DNA of 64,000 nucleotides, taken from assembly GCF_001649575.2 (NCBI RefSeq), contig NC_051434.1, positions 19,333,429-19,397,428 of the forward strand, in the 5' to 3' direction. The notes beneath the pieces are model-generated. The model saw nothing but the letters and a program-made list of their open reading frames with translations, was not told the DNA's origin and made no database searches. Source of the stretch: Kryptolebias marmoratus (taxonomy: Eukaryota; Chordata; Actinopteri; Cyprinodontiformes; Rivulidae). The translations under genes and the position numbers were made by a program. Below, one piece after another: positions 35,880 through 48,369 of this stretch; position 1 is the stretch's first letter, and each line of letters begins with the position of its first letter.

Positions 35880-37070
35880 TCCTCATCTATCTGCTACATT
35901 ACCTTAGAGCCTCTGTACTAGCGTGAACGTTTGGTATTTGTTTCTTTTTCTAGCTGCACCGAACTGTAATTTATGTGCGCCATTACATCCCCAACAGACA
36001 AGGAAAATGTATTTCTGTTTTACTTGTGCTGCCTAATATTACTGCTTTCTCAGACTGATTTTTTGCAGATCAATATATGATTTACCTGTGCACCTGGTGT
36101 TGTAACCAGCCATTAAACACCTGATATGCACTGTGATACTGTATGCTAAATGTCTCCTACAAATAAACCATCACTCATCACTACACGAGTAAAAAACGGA
36201 ATAATGCACATGCACCAACATTCACATGATAAACTTTACTGTTGTTGGTTTTTCTTTTTTACAGTTTTATCTCCAACCCCCCCATACCCCAAGAAGGAAA
36301 AAAAAATCAGAGAACAGTTTTGATATATTTAGTCAGTTTTACAGCTTGTGTACAGGATTGCTGTTTTCATGAAATTCACATCTAGGGCAGCAACATCATT
36401 TCTTTTGATAGAGGAACCAAGAACGAGCATAAATGGGGTGAACAAGAGCAGAAAGGGGGTAAACACACAGCTCATGGGGGACATGTACAGAAGCAGCATA
36501 AATTCATCAACTATGTACAATACAAATCATTCATACAAATTAGGCTCTAAGATATAGAATTCAATACATTACAGTTTATATAGTGAGTGAAAATGAGCAA
36601 GCCCCACCCCCAACCCCAAACCTACTAATCAGTCAGGCTTTTGATCAGCCCAATTATGTACCACCTGACTCAACAGCTGGCTTCACTATAAAGAAAACGG
36701 ATGACAAATGCAGATCAACAGTGGTGTACATTTTCTGACTATTCTTAGGAGAAGTATGCTCAGCCTGAGCTTACCCCTAGACCACCCCTAGACCACCTCA
36801 CATTTCTAAACAGCACCAAACCCACATTTGAATCCTCTGTCATCATCCGCTGCTTTGCAGTTTTTGTAAAAACATCTGGGGGTTATTATTTATCCTTGTT
36901 TTTAAATTAGCAGTTTATTTTGCTTTTCAGTTACAGTGGAAAAACTGCAGAGCCTAAGAAGCACAGCAGAGGTATTCATTCCAGATGTTTTTGTTCAGAG
37001 ATTAATGCACTGTATATGGAAAAACAAAAACAAATAGATTAAAATATTACTTGACTAAGGTTGGTAAATA
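35880..37070. other. Region downstream of nxph1, nothing coding
   Basis: May include distal 3' UTR of nxph1 if the first polyadenylation signal is not used. Two overlapping antisense short frames at 36329-36557 are chance. Confidence 0.45.
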
Positions 37071-37097
37071 AATATCAAACAAACAAAAATGGCACAG

Positions 37098-37103
37098 TTT
37101 ATT
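37098..37103 (-). terminator. nxph1: Candidate nxph1 polyadenylation signal
   Basis: The plus strand reads TTTATT here, so the minus strand has AATAAA about 355 bases past the nxph1 stop. It is the first canonical hexamer I see downstream of the stop. If it is used, the 3' UTR is roughly 0.4 kb. Another AATAAA lies at about 36913-36918. This is motif evidence only; a longer UTR is possible. Confidence 0.35.
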
Positions 37104-37458
37104 TGTGACACATAAACTCCAAAAAACCAATAAAGTACTACAGTCTAAACATGGTTGAGTACGAACACAACATAAATCAAAGAAAAGAAATCCAAAGGAT
37201 AGCAATTCTATTTCTCACATAATTTTCCAAGATTAATTTTGAGCATCTTACAGTTCTATGTACCACATTTTGTATTATTTAAAAGTAACTGCTCTTTCTA
37301 CAGAACTCAAATCAAGGATTAAGAAACAAAAATCTACTGAAATGGTTGTGTGGATACGTTGAGGGACAGTATGGCTAACATACACATTCTCTGGGATGGG
37401 TAGAATTCCCAGTCTGTGCTCTATTCTTCCAATGAGGTGTGTGTGCTGTTCAGGAACA

Positions 37459-38238
<780 letters not shown>

Positions 38239-38399
38239 TCAGCTGGCGTTAAACGTGAGTTATTCCATATTCATGGGCAAGTCGAAATTATATAAGGTCT
38301 TGCAAGTAGCTAACATCTTACAAAAGAAACAGAAATATTCAGTATTGTTAAAATGTCAAAAAAAAAATACAGGAAAAATTGGTAGGTATTAGTTATGTT

Positions 38400-38935
38400 A
38401 TCTTCTACTGTAATTCCCTGTATGTTGGTTTAGATCAGCCTTCTTTACATCACCTACAAACTGCTTAGAACACGACAGCTCATCTTTTCACTGGTACGAA
38501 GACACAAGCACACATAAGCCCCGTCTTACCAGCTCTTCACTGGCTTCTTGTTTGCGTTTTAATTTTGATTAATTTAAAAAAATAATAACTTTTAATGTTT
38601 TAACATGACAGGGTTGGTCTTGTCCTGATCACACTTTTGCAGTGACTTCCAACAAACTTACAGAACAGTTCACTTTTTACACACAACTCAAACTGTAGAG
38701 GCTTTTAAATCTTCATCACGACACATCTTATTATTTTGGCTTTTGAGTTAAACAGCATAATATTTTAGTGGATCTTATCTACGGTTGGGCTTTTTTATGT
38801 ATATTTTATTATTCTTTTCTTCTTGTTTGTTTTATTTTAAAGATTGTTATCTGGTTTGACTAAAAGGCACTTTGGTCAACCTTGATTGTTTTAAATGTGC
38901 TGTATGAATACAATCAACATTAACACACTAAAGTA
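38400..38935 (+). repeat. L2/CR1-type LINE remnant (3' end) in nxph1 intron
   Basis: Broken translation of about 38408-38570 matches the C-terminal part of L2/CR1-group reverse transcriptase ORF2: a YCNSLYVGL-like start, a degraded QNAAARLLTGT-type segment, then HISPVL.ALHWL. A 3' end follows, with the 'ggcactttggtcaacc...aaatgtgctgtatgaata' pattern typical of fish L2 3' UTRs. It runs opposite to nxph1 and starts about 190 bases upstream of its last exon. It is 5'-truncated with several stops, so it is dead. Confidence 0.7.
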
Positions 38936-38964
38936 GCATTCCTTGAATAAATGCATATTTTTCA

Positions 38965-39230
38965 ACAACTTGCATTCCCAAGTCTTAAACAAAAATCTTG
39001 TGTGATCTGTTAATGCTCAGAGTATGTGTTAGGGATGACTCTCAGCTACTAACACACCAAATTATAGCTCAATATCTACCATTTTTGTGTTTTCTATGGT
39101 TTTTAATTGTTGTCTTGAATTGAGTTGACTTCCAAATGTCATGTTAGAAACTTTCTATGAGTTTCTTTAAAATCAATTAATTGGTTCATGAGATATTTTG
39201 ATAACAAACGGACAAACACTGGCACATCTT
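38965..39230 (+). repeat. Family B repeat in nxph1 intron
   Basis: 'caaaaatcttgtgtgatctg', 'gggatgactctcagctac', 'attatagctcaatatct', 'ttgaattgagttgact', 'ggttcatgagatattttg'. Collinear with one unit of the tandem array at 19905. Confidence 0.65.
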
Positions 39231-39619
39231 TCATGACATTTAGAAATATTTTAGACAAAACATTTGTTGGATTGAATGACCTTTTTTTTAATGTGTCTAC
39301 TAAAGAGTGTAAAATAATGTGATTTTTTTATAGAAAACTTTCATAAAAATTATTCTGTCAAATCACATATGCAACATATACTTTATTTACCTTTCAAGCC
39401 AAATGAGTGCTGAGCATCACAGCATCCTATGCATTTTTTTAATTTTTATTTCATAAATTAGCACACACATGAATGTTAAACAAAAGTCAAAGGTTTATCC
39501 TCCTAAAGTGTTTTTTCCTTCTTCAGAGCAAAGAAGTAAATTATTTTAGTTTTCCAGACAGACCGTCTTAGAGGGCTTTTTAGCAGAAACACAGAATACA
39601 GTAATCAAATTAAAACACA

Positions 39620-39965
39620 TTGCACACATTTCCTCTTTGTGTCAGACAAAAGGAGTATCAGCTGGCTCACACAAAGACAGTGGCCATTCAGTGGGTAAGA
39701 CCAGACTATTAACTAAAGAATGCTCCTAGAGCTGATGATTGATTAACCCAAGGGTTTTCACTATTTAACGCCAATGCGTGGAATTACATTTAAAGAGGTC
39801 GAGGGGGAAATACAGTACTTGACATTGATTGCCTGATTTAAACAGTTAGATGTGGCAGCAAATCCATCTGGCTGAGGTTTTTGCATTCTGCAGGCTGCCC
39901 CCAGGATCAATACTTAAAAAATAAGGTTTCAGTACCAATCAGCCAGCCCTTCAGATTAAATTGCC
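39620..39965. promoter_or_regulatory. Candidate conserved non-coding block
   Basis: Non-repetitive sequence of balanced composition 1.4 kb upstream of the nxph1 exon, with 'gatgattgattaaccc' (PBC/Hox-type TGATTGAT), 'cagctgg' E box and other dense motifs. Judged only by texture; conservation untested. Confidence 0.25.
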
Positions 39966-40993
39966 TCACAGCACATCTTTCACCACAGAGGGCTGTATTG
40001 TCTTTGTGCTGAAGGGACAAGCAGAAATCTTTACATCTAGTGGTAACCCCCTCAGACCTGAAGTGTGCGTCTCTCTTTCAGACTTGGAACAACTTTTTGT
40101 TTCTGCAACATTTTTTACTTTTCAGGACTGCTGCAAAATTAGCCTCCCATAAACTATTCAAGAGATAGAAATGTTATTTTTTATGCTGAAAAAATTAAAA
40201 CTGCTCCCAAATGATTTCTTATTTTGCAATTTCTTATTATGCATGCCTATCCTGAATGGATCAAAATGTGAAGAAATGAAATGTATGTTGAAAAGTCTTT
40301 TGACGTATATGATGTACTTGTAGTTTGCCTATCATCATTTTAAAAGTGTATTTCAGTAGATTAAATCATAAACATTGGGTCCACTGCCAAGGTAGGTGCA
40401 AAGCAAGTCGAAGCAGGTATGATGTAGGGGGAGGTAGGAAACAAAATAACATGTAAGAGCTGAAATAAAATTTTAGAAGCCATGATTTTCAACTACTAGC
40501 TACAAAAATCGCAGCCTTGCGGCATGCTGGTCACTTAGTTGTAAACATTCAGAATTAAATGAGATTTCATTGAAAGATTTGCCTATTTTTTCACAATTTT
40601 CTCACAGTTTTGAGTTGCCAACTAGTCTCCAACAATCACAGCCCACTGAGATACTACCTTAAATTTATCAGAAAAGTATCAGTGGACACAGTACAGAGAA
40701 AAAGCCACAAAGGTTTTGTTGGTGTTCAAACACCATATATGTTCCAACATTGCAATATGTACACAACAGCAACCATATGACATTGTGAACATCACATTGA
40801 TGCTAAAAAGACAAAGGAATACACCACTTATACACAACTACAAAAAGTGTAAGAAAAACGAGCAATGGCAACACTAATTTCACATAAAAGTACCACAAGT
40901 AGAAAAATAAAGAAAATAAAGAAGAAGGAACTTTAATTGTCATTGTCATTTTATTGTCATTACCATGTACAATTAAATGACATTTGGCATTAA

Positions 40994-41595
40994 ATGACAT
41001 TTCTTGATTACCGCAACAGCGTCTTCACAGGTCTGACTAATAAATCAATCAAACAGCTGCAGCTGATCCAGAACGCTGCTGCTCGTGTTCTCACTAAAAC
41101 CAGGAAGATAGAGCACATAACACCAGTTTTAAAGTCCCTACACTGGCTCCCTGTAGCTCAAAGAATAGACTTTAAAATANNNNNNNNNNNNNNNNNNNNN
41201 NNNNNNNNNNNNNNNNNNNNNNNNNNNNNNNNNNNNNNNNNNNNNNNNNNNNNNNNNNNNNNNNNNNNNNNNNNNNNNNNNNNNNNNNNNNNNNNNNNNN
41301 NNNNNNNNNNNNNNNNNNNNNNNNNNNNNNNNNNNNNNNNNNNNNNNNNNNNNNNNNNNNNNNNNNNNNNNNNNNNNNNNNNNNNNNNNNNNNNNNNNNN
41401 NNNNNNNNNAGAGTTGCTTATGGCTAAATTAGGGTTAGAGTGCGGGTTTTTGATGTCTTCGATGTTTTTCTCTTTCTTACTGTTTATTCATTGTCACGTG
41501 CTGTTTTTATTTTGTTTTTTAATTATGTAAAGCACCTTGAAATGCCTTGCTGCTGAAATGTGCTATACAAATAAAATTTGATTGATTGATTGATC
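40994..41595 (+). repeat. L2-type LINE 3' end, split by gap
   Basis: DYRNSVFTGLTNKSIKQL, QNAAARVLTKTRKIEHITPV and LHWLPVAQRIDFKI are the C-terminal ORF2 signature of L2 elements. After the gap come 'gtaaagcaccttgaaatgcc', 'tgctgaaatgtgctatacaa' and a (GATT)n tail, the classic fish L2 3' end. The frame is open up to the gap, so this copy is fairly young. Confidence 0.85.
41180..41409. other. Assembly gap (230 N)
   Basis: Lies inside the L2 copy, probably an assembly collapse in a repeat. Confidence 0.99.
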
Positions 41596-43004
41596 TTTCC
41601 ATGTCAGTGAAATGATAGAGCACAGTTAAAAGAGACATAAAAATTTGGAAATAAGAAAAAGTAGGAGTAAAGTGTCTACAATCTTGAAATAGCAGCTGAA
41701 GTTATAAACATATGAATGTCAGTGTGACATTTGCAGGTATCTATATACAATATTTTTAATAGTTATCCAGTAGTGCAGATAAAAATATACAGCTTGTATG
41801 TACAAGTCCTATACAGAAATCTCACAGTGATATAAGTGGAAAAAGAGGTTTGTATATTATGTTATGTTATGTTACATTATGGGTTGGTGTCAAGTTTTGG
41901 TGTGATTGTGATCAGAGTTGGTGGTTCAATGTTCAGTGTGTTGCTAGTGATGTTGTTGGAGTGGGAAGGGGGTGGGCGGGGAAGGAGAGGGCCTCGGCTC
42001 TGGGGAAAAAGGTGTGTCTGAGTCTGTTGGTATGGGATCTTATTGTCCTAAACCCCTTGCTAGATGATATAAGTTTGAAAAATGGGTTGCTGAGATGTGT
42101 GTGGTCATTGAAGATCTTAGTTGCTCTCTTCCTCAGTCTGGTGGTGTTCACACTGACCAGGGATGGGAGCTCCAGACCAATGATGCGTTGGGATGTTTTC
42201 ACTATTCTGGTCATGTTCTTCTGCTCAGCGGCTGTGCAGATGGCATACCACACTGTGAAACAATTTGTAATGACGCTCTCAACTGTGTTCCTGTAGAAGT
42301 GGAGCATCAACGTTTAGGGGAGCTGAGCCTATTTTTGTTTCCACAGGAAGAAGAGTCTCTGCTGGGCTTTTTTAACATGAAGGCTGGAGGTGTTGGAGGT
42401 CCAGGTTAGTTGACTGGACACATTGACTCCAAGGAACTTCCGGTTATTCACTATCTCCAGAGGATCCCCATTGATGTGGAGGGAGAGGTGTTCTTTCTTT
42501 TTTGTCCTCCCGAAGTCAATGATAAGCTCTTTTGTTTTTGAGGCATTCAGGACTCAGGTTGTTCCTGCACCACTCAGACAGATGTTGTACCTCAAATCTG
42601 TAGGCTTTCTCCTTGCCCTCTGACCACTGTGGCATCATCAGCAAATTTAATGATGAAGTTGGAGGCGTGAATGGTGGTGCAGTCGTGTGTAAGGAGTGAG
42701 AATATGATCAAACCTAACACACAACCTTGGGGGGCTTTCAGTGTTCAGAATGAGGGTAGAGGAAGTCTGGTTGGCAGAAAGTTTAGAATCCATGTGCACA
42801 TGGAGGAGCTCAGTCCTGGACTGATCAGTTTCTCAACCAGTTTTTAAGGGATGACCGTGTTAAACACAGAGCTAAAATCTATGAATAACATCCTCACATA
42901 GCTGTTTGGTTCCTCTAGGTGTGTAAGGGCAGTGTGTAGAGCTGTCTGAGTGGCATCCTTTGTGCTTCTAAGTATGCCACAATACTATGTCATTGCAGTT
43001 AGTG

Positions 43005-43685
43005 TTTCGGTAACGTACCATGAGATTGTGCAGTGGTATTGTTGAGTCATTGCTATATTAATTTCATTATCAAGTTATCAGTATGTGAGCTACTGTGATG
43101 TTTCAAAGTTGCTGTGCTCATGCCATGAAATTTATGGACATGACTAATAAATATGTGACAACTTGACATTAATAGAGCTCACGCTACATATGCAAGCGCA
43201 TCAGATACTAAAAGAAACACTGTTGTGATGTTATTTTCTTACAGCCACATGCCTCATTATGTGAGATATGTGGTTGTATGAAAAGTCTCAATATGTCATA
43301 TGAATACAAGGCAGATATGCAAAAGTGTTGTGAGAGAATGATTTCTGCTTCATGACATTATAAATTATCCTGGTCCTTACTAGGTCTCAAAATTAGGTAA
43401 ATAAAACATCTGTATATTTTGATGTATATTTTACATGCTCATGCATTAAAGCACTGTTAGGTACATAATAAATTTAGGTAGACTTGTAAACTTAACTCAT
43501 ACTGCAGCTGCTTAACTCAGTCAATCCACCACTTGTATATTTTCTACCCAGCAGAAGCAGAGTAATGTTTTCAGAAATGGTTCCAGGATGTTCCCACAGA
43601 ATGCTACTTTTTGAAAGTATTAACTACTTAATCTGTTCCTGACCAAGTATGCCTGATCATGTTATAAAATCTGGGAGCAAAGCCA
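43005..43685. other. Gene-free, nothing recognised
   Basis: AT-rich; no repeat boundaries seen. Confidence 0.5.
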
Positions 43686-43699
43686 TAATCAGACCTTCC

Positions 43700-44355
43700 A
43701 GGACTTTGCGATGTTGCGATCACAACTATTAACGCAAAATCAAGCAAACCCCGCGAAATCACAACTTTGTGCAACTTTGCCCAAAACACTGCAACTTTCC
43801 CGCAACTTTAACCGAAATAAACCCAAATAACTCATGAAGAGATGTGACGTCACATCTTGTTAACATCAGAATGCCGGGAGCATGCAGGAGCAGCGACCGA
43901 AGCCAAAATGTGCGCTAATACTTCACATTTGCCCACAAAGATTTCAGCAAAACACTGCAGTGAAGTTAGTTTTAAGTTGGATATTGGATATTCACGCTCC
44001 GCAGAGTTAGCGGCATCTAGCTCACGGCTGACCTGAAACAGGAGCGCTAATGTCGGCCAGCCATCCCTAAGTGAACCGTCGCGTGTGAGAAGAGGGGCCG
44101 GCAGAGAACGGCTGGCCGACATTAGTGTTCCTGTTTCGGGTCAGCCGTGAGCTAGACGCCGCTAACTCAGCGGAGCGCAAATATCCAATATCAAACTTAA
44201 AACCAACTTCACTGCGGTTGCAAACCAGTTTTCCAGCTGCACGAGAGTCGGGGGAAGCTGTTTTGCACATCCTGCAGAGTAATCATCAAACATAAACGCA
44301 TCGACAAACACTTTGTGTCTGCAAAACGGGAAGAGAGCTGCAGACGAGGGACAAT
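43700..44355 (+). mobile_element. hAT-like element fragment with BED/C2H2-like finger
   Basis: The start 'ccaggactttgcgatgttgcg' and reiterated 'gcaactttg' are typical of a fish DNA transposon I have seen repeatedly. A large palindrome (43957-44215) follows. From 44231 an open reading gives HESRGKLFCTSCRVII, KHKRIDKHF and SAKREE, resembling the zinc-binding N-terminal domain shared by CGGBP1-like, hAT-derived proteins. No start codon or transposase core is visible, so it is partial. The region is markedly richer in CpG than its surroundings. Confidence 0.6.
43957..44215. repeat. Large palindrome, 106-bp arms
   Basis: Arms 43957-44062 and 44110-44215 are about 90% inverted copies around a 47-base spacer. 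They contain 'ggctggccgacattag' and 'gagttagcggc'. It belongs to the hAT-like fragment. Confidence 0.9.
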
Positions 44356-44606
44356 CCAGAAATGGTCATGAATGTCAGTTTATAAGCTATCAGAGTTCTC
44401 AAATAAAGCATCTTTTGATAATGTCAATGTTTGTTGGTGATTATCTTACAAAACTAGTAAGTATTTTTGGTTTATATATTACAAGTTATGGTTTTTTATT
44501 AGTTTTAGAAATCGTGGAGGGACTGCATAATGTTCCTGGTTGATGTAATGGAAATTTTAACATACTTTCATGTGATAGGTCAGGGATTAAACCCTGTTAA
44601 ATTGTC

Positions 44607-44609
<3 letters not shown>

Positions 44610-44677
<68 letters not shown>

Positions 44678-44679
44678 AT

Positions 44680-44735
<56 letters not shown>
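44610..44735. repeat. (TTA)n/(AAT)n microsatellite palindrome
   Basis: About 65 bases of TTA units, a 'tattaatatattaata' centre, then about 55 bases of AAT units. Confidence 0.95.
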
Positions 44736-44736
<1 letters not shown>

Positions 44737-44739
44737 CTG

Positions 44740-45060
44740 TAGTGAAACAACAAGATTTATTTAGATACAGTGCCTCAAAGTTCTATGTCTCAATTATGAT
44801 CAGAAAAAGATGTGGCGTGGTTTTAAAGCTTTAAAAAATGTGATTTTATTTTAGAATAAATTCTTTGTTTGTATCTAAGCAAGTAAAATTATACTTAATA
44901 AGCACTACATGCTTTTATCTTATTGCTGGAGTGATAATGTGCTTTTAAGGTAACAATGGGGAAACAAAAACATAAGTCACTTCCAAAAATGGGGGAGCAG
45001 CTGCTCCACCTGGTTCTCCGAGCTGGCGCCTATACAGCTGATTATGGAAACAATGATTTC
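44740..45060. other. Short gene-free stretch
   Basis: 'atgggggagcagctgctcc' near 44990 is a short imperfect palindrome; otherwise nothing. Confidence 0.4.
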
Positions 45061-45064
45061 TAAT

Positions 45065-45225
45065 TAAGCCCTGCCACACTGCAAAAATTGTTAAGGAATG
45101 GATTAAGTAAGACCATGTTTTTCATGATGTCCTGGCCTCTAAACTTTCCAGATTTCAATCTGATATAGCATCTGTGGGATATGCTGAACAAACAAGTTGA
45201 ATCCAGTGAGAGTTACATTGTATTG
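45065..45225 (+). pseudogene. Tc1/mariner transposase C-terminal fragment
   Basis: Broken translation: PCHTAKIVKEW, then (frameshifted) WPLNFPDFNLI.HLWDMLNKQV, matching the 'SPDLNPIEHLWD' part of the Tc1 DDE domain. An 'I.HLWD' stop and frameshifts make it dead. Confidence 0.75.
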
Positions 45226-45229
45226 GATT

Positions 45230-46040
45230 GCGCGCAAATGTTGCATACAATTCAATCAATTTATCTCATTTTGCTCATATAGCAGCCGTTCACAGCAAAT
45301 GACATCTAAAAAAATATTCTATAGTAGGAGAACACAGCTGTTTTATTGCCAAATACCCAAGAACAACGAGTGAGTGTTCAAGGCTATCAGACTAAAGTAA
45401 TGTTCTGTATAATAATCCACAACATTTAAAGGATATTCAGTGCATTTAGGTGTAACTATACAGCCTTTACAGATTTTCTAACCAACTCTTCCAAAGAAAA
45501 ATGGCATTCTTGACTGCAGAGCTCTATTTTTAAGATGTTAAAGGTCAAGTTCAGAGACTGTTGGTGGTATGAGACAAAGAAAGTTTCCTTTTCTTTTAGC
45601 ACATTGTAAAGGTTTTATAAAACAATATTAGTAAACAGAAACATTACTTCAGACACTCAAGAAGGCTGAAGGAACTTTCTGAACAGTGAGTTTAGAAAAC
45701 ATGATGAGTGCAGAAGAAGGAGACAATCCCTGGATGGTTAAACAGTTTTCACATCAGGTGTTGTATGAGAACAACTAAAATTTTTCAGGATAACCAAAAG
45801 TAGATCACAAGTCATTGTAAAAAGAAAGCTGTTACATGCCATATATTAAAAAAAAATTAAAATTACAAACCTTTGTTAGTTTATTTACAGATCAAAATGC
45901 AACATATTCAGCAGATTTACTGACTTCATTCATCTGTTTTAGACCACATTGTTGTCTGATGATTTCGTTCATAACTTTTAGAAACAGAATTTATAAGAGC
46001 AGCCAAGTTGCAAAGGGTTTCCAGTTTTATCAATCTGTCA
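45230..46040. other. Gene-free, nothing recognised
   Basis: Open frame 45836-46063 shows no domain. Confidence 0.5.
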
Positions 46041-46044
46041 TGTT

Positions 46045-46435
46045 GAAGGGAGACCTTAGCTGAAAGGCAAAGGTCTCAATTCACCAATGGATCTCCAGTT
46101 CAACTCTCTACCCAATAAACTTTTGGTAATGATATGAGAACAGGATCACAAAAACAAATGGCTGAAATGAACTTCCTTCACATTGTGGAAGAGAATTGGT
46201 GCTCCTCAACATCGAAAGGAGAAATAAGAGGTGGTCTGGACATCTGGTAAGGATGCCTTCTGAATGCCATCCAAGAAGGTTGTTTTTGGGTAGACTCAGG
46301 ACTCACTGGAGCAAATGCATACAGTATATCCCACAGATGGCCTGCAAACACCTCAGAGACCTTTTAAATGAGCTGGAGGAGGTAGCTGAGGAGATGGAGG
46401 TCTGGAGAGCTCTTTTCCTGGTCTCATAAAGATAT
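46045..46435 (+). pseudogene. LINE ORF2 C-terminal fragment (clade not assigned), copy 1
   Basis: Translation at 46190-46430: LLNIERRNKRWSGHLVRMPS, then LNELEEVAEEMEVWRALF, matching the 'RWLGHLxRMPPGRLP...ELEEVAGEREVW' ending common in fish LINE proteins. 46060-46170 has the upstream KAKVSI and AEMNFL pieces. Same family as 57200-57608. Interrupted frames. Confidence 0.7.
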
Positions 46436-46439
46436 GGAT

Positions 46440-48235
46440 GACATCAATGAAACACTATCATATTTGCATTAATCATATGGCTGAGTTGCATGCAGGCTTT
46501 TTCACTGCTGGAAGTTAGCAGTGTTTCTTGCACATGAAATGCTGGATGGTGTTCAGGTTGTGCTTGTTTGGCACCAATGTCATAACACTGAGGAGCCATT
46601 TAATGGGGAGCTTCAAACCATGTGAAAAAGTTGCTTCAAGCAAATTGTTTATAATTGCAAAGAGAAGTTGAGAATGTAAACAGCGTCTGTATTGTGCACA
46701 TCAATGAAAACATAGATACACATTGTGCAAAGGCATGCAGGGAGGATCACATAACAACCATATGGAAGAAAAAAAGATATGGTCTACAAAATGTAGCTGA
46801 CTCCAAAAGGCGTCATGTTTATCTGGGTGTCTGATTTTGTTTTTGTGTTACAATTACATTTGATTGGTAAATGTGCATATGCACAGAGATAGTAGGCCAA
46901 TTTCTTAGTTATAAACAGTATCACTTAAGTAGGTACTGTTTGAAAAGCATAGTGTTTTTGAATGTTATTTTTATAGATTGGACTGCAGACAGTGCACAAT
47001 ATGTGATATACTGTACATCTGTGATGAATATGACTTTATGTGAGTCATTGACATGCAAAACTAATGTACCTTATTTTGTTTGAACATTCATTTATTGGTC
47101 GTAGATACAAATAAACACAAATATTTCAAAAGAAAAATTTCAAGAGTGCAATAAAGGCACTGTCCAAAACTCCAACATCCTAGTTTGTTCTAGTTGTTAC
47201 ACATGCGATATTTATGCTTATGTCAGAGATATAACAGGTTTAAAAAGACCCTTTACTTACAGTTTTGAAGAAAGATATATTTGAGCTCAGGCACAATGGA
47301 GGTCAACGAGAGTTTGGCAGTACACACTGTGCTCTGGAGGGATTTGAGAGAATACCAGAAGTCTTATAGCAATGAGATGCTCTATGTGAAATAAGACAAA
47401 AATGTTTTCATTATAAACTGTAAAAAAAGTGTAAAGTTTGTAGAAATAAAGCAAATTTGCATAGATTTTAGAAAACTAGGACATCTGAGTTAGTATGTGA
47501 CACTGTCAGTCTTAAATTGAACATTACATGGTAAAATCTTCAAATTCCATAAAACTTAGACTGTAAATGTTTCTGTGACTCATTTAAACTTCAAATGATG
47601 TTTCTACTGCGAACCATTTCAGAGCTATAAAGCTCCAAAGAGGGTTGAGTTTTCTCATTTGTTTTATGAAAATCCCAGTGCTGTTTATGTGGAAATTTTG
47701 CAAATTTTTGCAAATCTTGTTGATGTCGTATGATAACATATGGCAGTATTCAAAACTTGTGAACTTAGAATTTGCAGTGGAATGCTGCTTTCCCGTTGTT
47801 TGTTATGCCTGTTTTGTTCCCCTCTTTTTGTTTTCTGTGAGTTCTGTGGGATAGTGGTTATGTGTGCAGTTTCTTATAAAGCATTACCCAGCATGTTTGT
47901 GGCTGGAAGCCATCAGGTTTGCTGGTTCCAGCAGCTGCCAGAGTATTAGCCCACCTGTGGGAATGACAGATTTGGTAAACATGGCCAGCATTACAGCCAG
48001 GACAGGCCTTGTAGATACTAGAATACATGCCAAACATCCAGGTGGTTGCCGCAAGGTAAGAAAGAACGCTGGACAAGGTAAGCAGTATAGTCTCTGTCTG
48101 TACTCATCAGTCTAGAAACATTTTTTTATAAATGCCACTGTACAAATTGGTGATAACATAAACATTGACTTTGTTCACATAATTTGCAATGTTTTTTTTC
48201 TGCATGTCATTTTGTCATTATTACATTTTTAACTT
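46440..48235. other. Gene-free, mostly unrecognised
   Basis: 47845-48090 has 'gtgggatagtggttatgtgtg' reminiscent of a SINE head, but no confirming body. Confidence 0.4.
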
Positions 48236-48239
48236 AATC

Positions 48240-48365
48240 ACTGGTGTAAGTTTATTTAGAGATTATGTAGTCCTTTGCAGGACAGGTACAATATCTAGGG
48301 AAACGATGAAAACACACAGGATAGTGTTCCTCGAGGACCAGGGTTGGGAACCACTGTTCAAAATA
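48240..48365. repeat. Short repeat fragment, class uncertain
   Basis: 'gttcctcgaggaccagggtt' 'gggaaccactg' is a phrase I know from interspersed fish repeats; boundaries unclear. Confidence 0.35.
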
Positions 48366-48369
48366 ATGG

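Larger units (their letters stand above)
40921..43000 (-). pseudogene. Degraded CR1/L2-group LINE, antisense copy
   Basis: Read on the minus strand from about 42960: LFIDFSS.FNTVIP (RT motif), APQGCVL, IKFADDATVV (catalytic FADD box), LIIDFGRTKKKEHLSL, KFLGVNVSSQLTWTSNTSSL, KAQQRLFFLW, then 42310-41933 (HFYRNTVESVITNCFTVW, KTSQRIIGLELPSL, RTIRSHTNRL). The 3' UTR reaches the 'tgacaataaaatgacaat' end near 40930. Stops and frameshifts are present. A plus-strand L2 piece (40994-41595) is nested in its 3' UTR. Plus-strand open frames at 41836-42623 are its shadows. Confidence 0.82.

Noticed and set aside
41850..42409. Plus-strand frames of 148 and 104 codons
   Set aside because: Shadows of the minus-strand LINE, whose RT motifs are recognisable.
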